Origin: an uncultured Succiniclasticum sp. | GTDB taxonomy: Bacteria > Bacillota > Negativicutes > Acidaminococcales > Acidaminococcaceae | Length of the DNA: 48,186 nt | Assembly: GCA_900544275.1 (NCBI GenBank) | Contig: UQUU01000012.1 | Location: 1 to 48,186 of the forward strand | Direction: 5' to 3' | Program-made: the position numbers and the translations under genes | Shown: positions 42,479 through 48,186 of the stretch, in pieces | Position numbering within the stretch: position 1 is the stretch's first letter | Layout: every line of letters begins with the position of its first letter | Notes under the pieces: model-generated | Told to the model about the DNA's origin: nothing | Seen by the model: only the letters and a program-made list of their open reading frames with translations | Database searches by the model: none

Positions 42479-43231
42479 TCATTCTTTTTTCCCTTTTACT
42501 ATGCTGATATACCGTTTCAATTCTTCTATTTCGTAATTGGCAATCAGGCACGCCATTGCTTCCGGGTTCTTATCATTCGCGCGATAAGAATCAAAACAAT
42601 CGTAATACGCAGAACGATCGCGGAATTTAATATCAATCGGGAGCAGGCCATGTTTCACCAGCTCCAGTTCCATAAGCAGACGGCCGGTGCGACCGTTTCC
42701 GTCAATGAACGGATGAATCGTTTCAAATTCCAGATGCATCCGAGCAATAGCTTCGATAATGTGTTGGTTCCTTTGCCAAGCAGCGTAATTTTCTATCAGC
42801 TGTTCCATGGCAACGGGAACCATATATGGTTGAGGCGGAGTGTGCTCGGCGCCCATGATCCGGACAGGCACGCTACGGTAGCGGCCTTTATTTTCCGCGT
42901 CACGCATGAGCACAAGGGAGTGAATATTTTTGATCACAGATTCTGTCAGAGGTGTATCCGTTTGTGCAAGGTCAAGAATGTAGTAAAATGCATCCCGGTA
43001 ACCGATCACATCCAGATGGTCACGCAGCGGTTTGGTGGCAATGGTAATACCTTCCTGTAAGATCAGGGCAGTTTCGCGCAAGGTGAGGGTGTTGCCCTCA
43101 ATAGCGTTGGAGTTGTAGGTAGTCTCAATGATGAACTCCCCACGGAGACGTTTTAGCTCTGCTTCATTCAGCGGGCGCAAGGATTTCAAAGTTGTTGCCA
43201 GCTGGTCTATGGTATTGAACAATGTATTCAT
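42479..43231 (-). CDS. Fic-domain protein, class II with inhibitory helix
   Basis: 250 residues. The Fic active site HPFIDGNGRTGRLL is complete (catalytic His and the anion-binding Gly-rich loop), so it should transfer AMP or another nucleotide to target hydroxyls. The N-terminal helix holds SNAIEGN, the [S/T]xxxE[G/N] inhibitory motif placed before the Fic core (class II, self-inhibited). I chose ATG 43231, which has GAAAGGA upstream. The in-frame TTG 43249 lies over it. It is cargo of an integrative element. Targets are unknown. Confidence 0.92.
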   Translation of the reverse strand: MNTLFNTIDQLATTLKSLRPLNEAELKRLRGEFIIETTYNSNAIEGNTLTLRETALILQEGITIATKPLRDHLDVIGYRDAFYYILDLAQTDTPLTESVIKNIHSLVLMRDAENKGRYRSVPVRIMGAEHTPPQPYMVPVAMEQLIENYAAWQRNQHIIEAIARMHLEFETIHPFIDGNGRTGRLLMELELVKHGLLPIDIKFRDRSAYYDCFDSYRANDKNPEAMACLIANYEIEELKRYISIVKGKKE

Positions 43232-43281
43232 AATAAAATCCTTTCGCAAGGTAAACTGGTCGAATTCGATCAGTTTTGTCT

Positions 43282-43320
43282 TTTAAACTTTTCTCGTCCG
43301 GCCTCAACTGCCCTGCGGGT
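43282..43320 (-). repeat. Repeat copy C (partial) at the rhuM 3' end
   Basis: Bases TTTAA...CTTTT...TCCGGCCTCAACT(G)CCCTGCGGG match copy B, overlapping the rhuM stop codon. It lies ahead of fic in the direction of transcription. Confidence 0.7.
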
Positions 43321-44326
43321 TAGTCTTTTTTTTGATTAATTTCTTTATCTCTTTGTCAAAGTCGGAACTAATATGCTGCGTCCTGTTAAACTCCGCATAT
43401 TCTGCAATAGCTTTAGCGTCGGCCGTCTTTTTTGAAATACGTCCTGGACCCGTTAAAACTTTATACCGGCGAAAGGCCAGAAATTCATTAACGCTGGCGG
43501 CGAATTCCTCCATCGTGAATGTTACTTCCCGCTCAATCAGATCCTCAATATAATCAAAATATCCAGATACAGAGCTTTCCAGTCGTCGTATTTGTTTCTC
43601 GTCCAAGTAATTCTTTGCGATAGTTACATCGGACTTCAAAATACGACCATCCGGTGAATTTTTCCAGGTGGTCAGTCCCATATGGTCTTTACTCCGATCC
43701 GACCGATTGTAAATAATTTCGGCAGCGGTTTGTCCGGTAATCGCATAGTGGAATTTATTTTGTACCATAGCATAAAACTGATGTGTAATTTCGGAATCCT
43801 TGTCATAGTCTATGCTGCATTCGGCAAAAATATCCGTAATCTGCTGCCAGATCCGCCGCTCGCTGGCCCGTATGGAACGTACTCTTTCCAGTAATTCACG
43901 GAAGTAATCTTTACCAAATGCTGTACGGGCCTGTTTTAATCTGTCATCATCCATGGCAAAGCCTTTGATGATATATTCTTTTAGGATGTCTGTGGCCCAT
44001 ATGCGGAACTGAGTAGCACGGCGGGAGTTAACGCGATAGCCTACGGAAATAATGGCGTCGAGATTATAGAATAATAGTTCCCGCTCAACCTGCCGGGTAC
44101 CTTCTTGTTGAACTACTCGAATTTTTCGAGTAGTTGCTTCTTCTTCTAATTCGTGCGTCTTGAATATTTCTTTTAAATGATAGTTGATAGTATGACTTTC
44201 GACTTGGAAAAGTTCTCCCATAGCCTTTTGTGTAAGCCAAATAGTATCATTCTTAATAAAGGCATTTACTGAAATATCTTCATCTGCTGCGCGATAGATT
44301 AAAAATTTAAATTGCGTTGTATCCAT
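43304..44326 (-). CDS. rhuM: RhuM-family protein
   Basis: 340 residues of the RhuM (virulence-associated, Fic/Doc-partner-like) family. The N-terminal region ISVNAFIKNDTIWLTQKAMG is an AbrB-like/BRO-like DNA-binding-type domain often seen in such proteins, followed by HTINYHLKEIFKTHELEEE and the FYNLDAIISVGYRVNSRRATQFRIWAT stretch (here written in parts: FYNLDAIISVGYRV and ATQFRIWAT). It is not a known enzyme. Relatives sit in toxin-like and defence islands. The ATG follows AGGAGCAG. Confidence 0.85.
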   Translation of the reverse strand: MDTTQFKFLIYRAADEDISVNAFIKNDTIWLTQKAMGELFQVESHTINYHLKEIFKTHELEEEATTRKIRVVQQEGTRQVERELLFYNLDAIISVGYRVNSRRATQFRIWATDILKEYIIKGFAMDDDRLKQARTAFGKDYFRELLERVRSIRASERRIWQQITDIFAECSIDYDKDSEITHQFYAMVQNKFHYAITGQTAAEIIYNRSDRSKDHMGLTTWKNSPDGRILKSDVTIAKNYLDEKQIRRLESSVSGYFDYIEDLIEREVTFTMEEFAASVNEFLAFRRYKVLTGPGRISKKTADAKAIAEYAEFNRTQHISSDFDKEIKKLIKKKTNPQGS

Positions 44327-44356
44327 ATTACTGCTCCTATACTGTCAGATATCCTC

Positions 44357-44456
44357 CAGCGAATTATCGTTATAAGCTTCTCCGTACTTCAACTACCTTG
44401 CCGATGATTTTTGCCGGTAAACTTTTAACTTCACACATCCTACCTCAACTACCCTG
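44357..44456 (-). repeat. Repeat copy A
   Basis: About 100 bp with copies B and D. It includes an open frame of 22 codons on the minus strand ending IIGKVVEVRRSL (stop at 44,370-44,372, start at 44,438). It lies just upstream of rhuM. Confidence 0.8.
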
Positions 44457-44551
44457 CATAAAAGCAGGGCAGTAAACGCATGACGGGTTATTTGACTATA
44501 AAAGCAATTAACTTTTTTACTTGGATATTTTGGCGATTTCTATAAAATCGG

Positions 44552-45526
44552 TTATTGTTTTGCTTTTAGTTTACACTGATCTATCTTGTCAACGGTAAGG
44601 TGCCAATCATTAGGGAATCCAAGTTTGCTTAAAACATCGTTTATAGAAATTGTTTTCAGTTTATTTGAAAGAGTTCTAATTCGTTTTCTGGATGTATTGT
44701 GAAGCGTCGCGTACTCGTGCTTGCTGAGAAAACACTGAAGGGTAATGAAAACAGAGTAGGTGCTGCGTTTATCATCGTCGGGAGTAAGGTTATATTTAGA
44801 ATGCAATGGCTTCCAATATTTAGCATTTTGATGACAGCGAAATTCTAAAATGCGATTGTTATGTGCGCAGATATTCCTAACTTGATTGATATTATCTATA
44901 AAACTGTTCAGAGTTTCAGGAGGGAAGGGGGCGAGATTACCTGAAATGTTTTGACTAATAAAGTCGGTAAAATCTCGGGCGATACTGTTCTGCAAAGGTT
45001 TTTTAGCATGTAGTAACAAGTAGCGCAATTCTCCTAAGTTAAGATAATTAACTAACACCCAAATGGGAACGTGCTTATATTTTCTTACATAATGTGCAAT
45101 ACTCCCATTTTTTTGTCTCAGGTTATTTGATATTGTTTGTGCAAGGCTGGATATCGTTTTGATGGCGGGCAGAGTTTGTTCCTCTTCATAACATTTTATA
45201 TTTAAGTACGCATAAGGTTCATTTTGATACATTTCTGCAAAACGATATGAGAAAATAGCACGTAAATGTGTTTCAGCTTCCAATATTCCGATGAGTAGTG
45301 TTTGTTTAAATTCGCGTTCAAACACATACAAACTTGTAATTTCATCAAAGGTGGTTTTTTTAGTGTAACGTTCTCCTGTTCGCGGGAAAAATTTAGCGTA
45401 CCCGTTTATGATGTTATAATAGTTTTGGCTCAAAAGGTATTTCTTTGCGCGTTCTGTATCAGAAATAACCAAGCCCCGATTAGTCAAAATATCTATTTGT
45501 TCATCAAGGGTTTTAAACTCTTTCAA
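44552..45526 (-). CDS. Abi_2 (AbiD/AbiF-like) HEPN abortive-infection protein 1
   Basis: 324 residues. The Abi_2 family start (KEFKTLDEQIDILTNRGL) is followed by NYYNIINGYAKFF, and the HEPN RNase motif RNICAH (R-x4-H, about residues 217-222) lies late. The domain suggests RNA cleavage on activation, leading to cell growth arrest. TTG 45526 is preferred: the ribosome site AGGAGG lies seven bases upstream, inside the terminator hairpin, and the TTG is the end of the U-tract. An earlier in-frame start at 45634 would fall in the promoter and is rejected. A promoter and a short RNA lie directly upstream. It shares the family with the second copy at 45,844. Confidence 0.88.
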   Translation of the reverse strand: MKEFKTLDEQIDILTNRGLVISDTERAKKYLLSQNYYNIINGYAKFFPRTGERYTKKTTFDEITSLYVFEREFKQTLLIGILEAETHLRAIFSYRFAEMYQNEPYAYLNIKCYEEEQTLPAIKTISSLAQTISNNLRQKNGSIAHYVRKYKHVPIWVLVNYLNLGELRYLLLHAKKPLQNSIARDFTDFISQNISGNLAPFPPETLNSFIDNINQVRNICAHNNRILEFRCHQNAKYWKPLHSKYNLTPDDDKRSTYSVFITLQCFLSKHEYATLHNTSRKRIRTLSNKLKTISINDVLSKLGFPNDWHLTVDKIDQCKLKAKQ

Positions 45527-45599
45527 AAAAAGACCTCCTCTGTTATAACAGAGGAGGTCTTTCCGTACCGTTCCCCGTAGGGAATCCGGCGCTGATCTC
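45525..45599 (-). ncRNA. Candidate RNA antitoxin of Abi copy 1
   Basis: Minus-strand RNA of about 75 nt running from the consensus promoter to a perfect 34-nt palindromic terminator (45,529-45,562) with a T-run. An upstream hairpin TTCCC-TACG-GGGAA (45,571-45,584) has a UACG-type loop. It lies directly before the toxin-like ORF, and its terminator stem holds the ORF's ribosome site. Confidence 0.65.
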
Positions 45600-45605
45600 T
45601 CCTCT

Positions 45606-45634
45606 ATTATATGTATATCCATAATTATTGTCAA
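45606..45634 (-). promoter_or_regulatory. Promoter of Abi copy 1 and its RNA
   Basis: On the minus strand TTGACA (45634-45629), 17-bp spacer, TATAAT (45611-45606): a perfect consensus. Confidence 0.9.
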
Positions 45635-45682
45635 GTTTCGTAACTTATAGTGTTATTACCTCCTTTATTTTAGCCGGTGTTA

Positions 45683-45831
45683 CCAGCAAATTACCGTTAC
45701 AAACTTCTCCGCACCTCAACTACCTTGCCAATAATCTGTACAGGCAAACCTTTAACTTCACACATCCGGCCTCAACTACCCTGCGGGTACCTTCTTATTG
45801 AACTACTCGAATTTTTCGAATAGTTGCTTCT
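45683..45831 (-). repeat. Repeat copy B with a fragment of rhuM
   Basis: Its left part (45,683-45,784) matches copy A, including the 22-codon frame. The right part (45,785-45,831) matches 44,095-44,141 inside rhuM with two differences, including a 25-nt palindrome in rhuM. It lies between the two Abi genes. Confidence 0.8.
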
Positions 45832-45843
45832 AAACAGAGCGAA

Positions 45844-46860
45844 TTATATGTGCTTTAAAAGAATCGTGATGATATCTTCAGGTAATTTTGATAAAGCAAA
45901 ATAGTCCTTGACGATGTGCGCTTGAATAGAAAATTCAGGATTTGTAGGGGTTTTTTCAGCATAGATACAGTTGAATATATCTGATATGAATTTTGCCCGT
46001 AATGCTTTTGAATCCAACAGTATAAACATGGAGAGAAGACATGCATATAAGTCATTTAAACCCTGACTGTATGTGGTCAAATTTTTATCTAAAGTTACTG
46101 CATTGGTAGATTTTTTAGGAAGTCTATACTTGTTTGATGTGTATGTAATAAATTTTAAGTTATGAGCTACACGGTTTCTAAATTCGCGGATTAGACTTAA
46201 TGCCGCTACAAGGAAATTGATTTTGTCTTTATTGTTAGCCGAACAATTTGGCAATAGAAGATCTGCAATTTCATTTTTATTGGTAGTTTTAATAAGTCGG
46301 AATAAGTTTATAGCATTGCCAAAAGAAACATTACGCAAGATAATCCAACTTGGCAGATGATTGTGGTTTTGTAGATAATGTCTGGTTGGCTGTGGGATAA
46401 AAGGGGCGTCTTTCGGAATTGTCAAGCTGCCGCTTTTGTCCGGACGTAGGTATACACTGTCAAATTGTTCCTTAAGGTTATAGAATGTAAGTGCCTTATA
46501 AGCGAATTTATATTCTTTAGGGTTTAGGTAATCTGTAATATCTACGCCAATGTTTTTAGATAAGACATAGGCTATTTTCGTTTTTAATATATTTTCAATT
46601 ATAGTACTGTTTTTAAAAATAATGTTTTGAAAATTCTTGTCAAAAAGGTGGAACAGAAAAAGGTAATCAATACTGACCTGGGGTTTAAACTTGTTACCTG
46701 TCATCATATATTCCTTGTAACCATTAATAAGGTCATAATATGAAACAGTCAATAAAGCTTCTCTTGCAAAATTTTTGTTAGGAATACGGAGATTCCGGTC
46801 CTCTAGTAGTTGTATTTGTTCGTCCAACGTCTTAAAAGGTTTGTCATAATTTGCAGTCAT
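45844..46860 (-). CDS. Abi_2 (AbiD/AbiF-like) HEPN abortive-infection protein 2
   Basis: 338 residues. The N-terminus KPFKTLDEQIQLLEDRNLRI is like copy 1 (FKTLDEQI), with YYDLINGYKEYM following. The HEPN motif RNRVAH (about residues 227-232) sits in the same place. The two copies are diverged paralogues rather than a recent duplication. The start ATG 46860 follows AGGGGG by seven or eight bases. It has its own promoter and upstream RNA. Confidence 0.87.
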   Translation of the reverse strand: MTANYDKPFKTLDEQIQLLEDRNLRIPNKNFAREALLTVSYYDLINGYKEYMMTGNKFKPQVSIDYLFLFHLFDKNFQNIIFKNSTIIENILKTKIAYVLSKNIGVDITDYLNPKEYKFAYKALTFYNLKEQFDSVYLRPDKSGSLTIPKDAPFIPQPTRHYLQNHNHLPSWIILRNVSFGNAINLFRLIKTTNKNEIADLLLPNCSANNKDKINFLVAALSLIREFRNRVAHNLKFITYTSNKYRLPKKSTNAVTLDKNLTTYSQGLNDLYACLLSMFILLDSKALRAKFISDIFNCIYAEKTPTNPEFSIQAHIVKDYFALSKLPEDIITILLKHI

Positions 46861-46874
46861 GTAAAAACCCCCTG

Positions 46875-46948
46875 AAATAAAAATGACCCCGCTGTCATAT
46901 AGACAACGAGGCGCCGGCCGACCACGTATGGTATCGGCCCATTCATGT
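46875..46948 (-). ncRNA. Candidate RNA antitoxin of Abi copy 2
   Basis: Minus-strand RNA of about 74 nt from a promoter to a hairpin (ATGAC/GTCAT, 46,883-46,898) followed by a T-rich tail, right before the ATG. It also carries a strong hairpin, GGCCGA...CCA-TACG-TGG...TCGGCC (46,915-46,938), with the same UACG loop as in the first RNA. Confidence 0.6.
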
Positions 46949-46954
46949 GTCTAT

Positions 46955-46983
46955 ATTTTACACAAAATGTGGACTAAAGTCAA
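46955..46983 (-). promoter_or_regulatory. Promoter of Abi copy 2 and its RNA
   Basis: On the minus strand TTGACT (46983-46978), 17-bp spacer, TAAAAT (46960-46955). Confidence 0.8.
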
Positions 46984-47050
46984 ATTTTTTAGGCATTATA
47001 CTGAAAAAGTTCAGCTTTTTGCCAAATATGGTATCTCCCGCGCGGCCGGG

Positions 47051-48085
47051 CTAGCTGCTTGGTTGAACCTGTTTTGCGTCAAAATAAAAACTGATGATGA
47101 ATATCATTGCGGTTAATAAATCTAAATGTAGCCAAACATCCTTTGTGAAATGAACTGTTATCACTGGATTAAATAATATGGCTACAAAACCAAATATCCA
47201 TACCCCGCTATTTTGATGTAAAAGGCTGTATCTAAAAGCAGACCATGAAGCAAACAGGGTTATTACGATTCGTAAAAGCGTGTACACTCCGTTAGGGAAC
47301 GGGGAGAATATGACGATGAACAGCAAGAAGAGAATGGATAGAAATTTTCCTACCATGAGATTATCTTTAAATAGTTCCTTTATTAGATTTAAGTTATTTT
47401 TTAAGGTATAGAATATTTGAATGAATGCAGCGCATATTAGGGCAGAGCCAGAGGCAATAACTATTCGATAACCTATATCTTTAGTTCCAAATATTCCAAT
47501 ACCAAAAATAACATTGAGAATTGCAACGGCTGTTATTATGAGCAGCCATTTTTTAATTCCAAATGCTTCCTCATTTTTCTTTGCGGACTTGCCATTAAAA
47601 AAGACTTTTTTAATGGCAAGTATTAAGATTAGCGGGACCATGAAGGTTAGGAAAACTTTCTTTCTTTGATCCCATTGTCTGTCCTTTACCTCCTGTTCGG
47701 ACAGGAAGTCAAAGTTACGCTGGTCGATCGGAATATGTTTCTTTTCCTCCGGGATCATGTTCATCCTTTGTTTGTATCGTTTCTCAAAATCTGCTTTTAA
47801 TTCTTTTAAACGCTCTTTATCCATAGTACGCTGAGGCGCATATTTATAATTGTCCGCCTCATCCTGTGTAGGCATCGTGTCAGGATTTATGCCAAAACCG
47901 CGCAGCTTCGCTTCATTGTTAAGTTCTTTTAATTTATTTTCGCTTAACTGTGCAATCTGAAAGCCGCTTCTATGGGAAGTATCATGGTTTTCTCTGTTAG
48001 TAGCTTCAACAAAAGAGCAAAACAACACTATTGCACTAACAGCAATGGTACAACAAATTAGGCGAAGCAATCTTACAGGGAGCAT
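47051..48085 (-). CDS. Membrane protein with a DUF6804-like C-terminus
   Basis: 344 residues. An N-terminal hydrophobic segment (residues 5-27) may be a signal peptide. A charged, extracytoplasmic-looking region of about 110 residues follows, and then about seven hydrophobic segments. The C-terminal SWSAFRYSLLHQNSGVWIF...FNPVITVHFTKDVW portion resembles DUF6804. The start is ATG 48085 with AAGGAGG about nine bases upstream. It is cargo of the element, before the second Abi gene. Its role is not known. Confidence 0.7.
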   Translation of the reverse strand: MLPVRLLRLICCTIAVSAIVLFCSFVEATNRENHDTSHRSGFQIAQLSENKLKELNNEAKLRGFGINPDTMPTQDEADNYKYAPQRTMDKERLKELKADFEKRYKQRMNMIPEEKKHIPIDQRNFDFLSEQEVKDRQWDQRKKVFLTFMVPLILILAIKKVFFNGKSAKKNEEAFGIKKWLLIITAVAILNVIFGIGIFGTKDIGYRIVIASGSALICAAFIQIFYTLKNNLNLIKELFKDNLMVGKFLSILFLLFIVIFSPFPNGVYTLLRIVITLFASWSAFRYSLLHQNSGVWIFGFVAILFNPVITVHFTKDVWLHLDLLTAMIFIISFYFDAKQVQPSS

Positions 48086-48131
48086 GTAAACCTACCTCCT
48101 TTATCTTACACAAAATAGCGTCTATACTTAT

Positions 48132-48186
48132 TTACAAACTTCTTCGTACTTCAACTACCTTGCCAATAATCTGTACAGGCAATTCC
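48132..48186 (-). CDS. 3' end of a CDS continuing beyond the window; repeat copy D
   Basis: Minus-strand frame ending in ELPVQIIGKVVEVRRSL and stop. This end resembles the C-terminus of LexA/S24-type repressors and occurs as the 22-codon frame of copies A and B. Here the reading frame runs off the window edge, so it may be the intact parent gene. The upstream part is not visible. Confidence 0.55.
   Translation of the reverse strand, partial: ELPVQIIGKVVEVRRSL

Larger units (their letters stand above)
41066..48186. mobile_element. Integrative element (left end in the window), defence-gene cargo
   Basis: Starts at the tRNA fragment and contains a tyrosine integrase, fic, rhuM, two Abi_2 genes and a membrane protein, all on the minus strand. 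Direct repeats sit ahead of most genes. The other end and the element's replication or transfer genes are outside the window. Confidence 0.8.

Noticed and set aside
45527..45634. A 36-residue N-terminal extension of Abi copy 1
   Set aside because: It would be encoded by the promoter, the small RNA and the terminator. The family's own start motif begins after the TTG at 45,526.
41066..48186. CRISPR array among the repeats of the element
   Set aside because: The repeats are 40-100 bp long, more than 1 kb apart and separated by genes, without spacers or cas genes.

Overview
The window looks like one chromosome segment of an anaerobic, propionate-forming Firmicute, most likely a Negativicute. 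This is an inference. The grounds are a two-subunit methylmalonyl-CoA mutase with its MeaB chaperone, a potassium-type membrane pyrophosphatase, rubredoxin, a dicarboxylate-type SLC13 carrier, and a CggR-controlled glycolytic operon in the order cggR-gap-pgk/tpi-gpmI-eno-secG. No taxonomic search could be run.

Layout. Positions 1-66 are the 3' half of a 5S rRNA gene, so an rRNA operon ends here. Next come a promoter-to-terminator leader or small RNA and the queuosine genes queT-queF. From 1.6 to 11.4 kb lies the lower glycolysis block, including an in-frame PGK-TPI fusion protein, followed by secG and the pyrophosphatase. From 11.6 to 17.0 kb are a carboxylesterase, a hotdog thioesterase, RNase R, SmpB and a YgjP-like metallopeptidase. 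tmRNA, the partner of SmpB, lies at 32.4-32.8 kb. From 17.1 to 20.8 kb are rubredoxin, an exported protein, nicotinate phosphoribosyltransferase and an Mrp/NBP35 ATPase. From 20.9 to 27.3 kb a cobalamin riboswitch precedes mutA-mutB-meaB. From 27.5 to 30.4 kb an SLC13 transporter and a small protein are divergent from a LysR regulator. From 30.6 to 41.0 kb are small hypothetical proteins, tmRNA, two paralogous zinc-ribbon proteins, several hotdog proteins, an orphan ABC binding lipoprotein, an LRAT-domain protein, an alpha/beta hydrolase and a lactate/2-hydroxyacid dehydrogenase.

From 41,066 to the right end the window enters an integrative element. It starts at a tRNA-Val(CAC) 3' fragment, an attachment-site scar, next to a tyrosine integrase. 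Its cargo, all on the minus strand, looks like defence or conflict genes: a Fic protein, a RhuM-family protein, two HEPN-type Abi_2 (AbiD/AbiF-like) proteins and a membrane protein. A short repeat (copies at about 43.3, 44.4, 45.7 and 48.1 kb, the last cut by the window edge) lies upstream of fic, rhuM, the first Abi gene and the membrane-protein/second-Abi pair. That gives a cassette-like layout.

The strongest candidate for an undescribed system is the pair of Abi_2 genes. Each is preceded by a near-consensus promoter, a predicted RNA of about 75 nt with a hairpin closed by a UACG loop, and an intrinsic terminator directly before the ORF. This resembles RNA-antitoxin/HEPN-toxin loci. In the first copy the ribosome binding site lies inside the terminator stem and the TTG start codon sits at the end of the U-tract.
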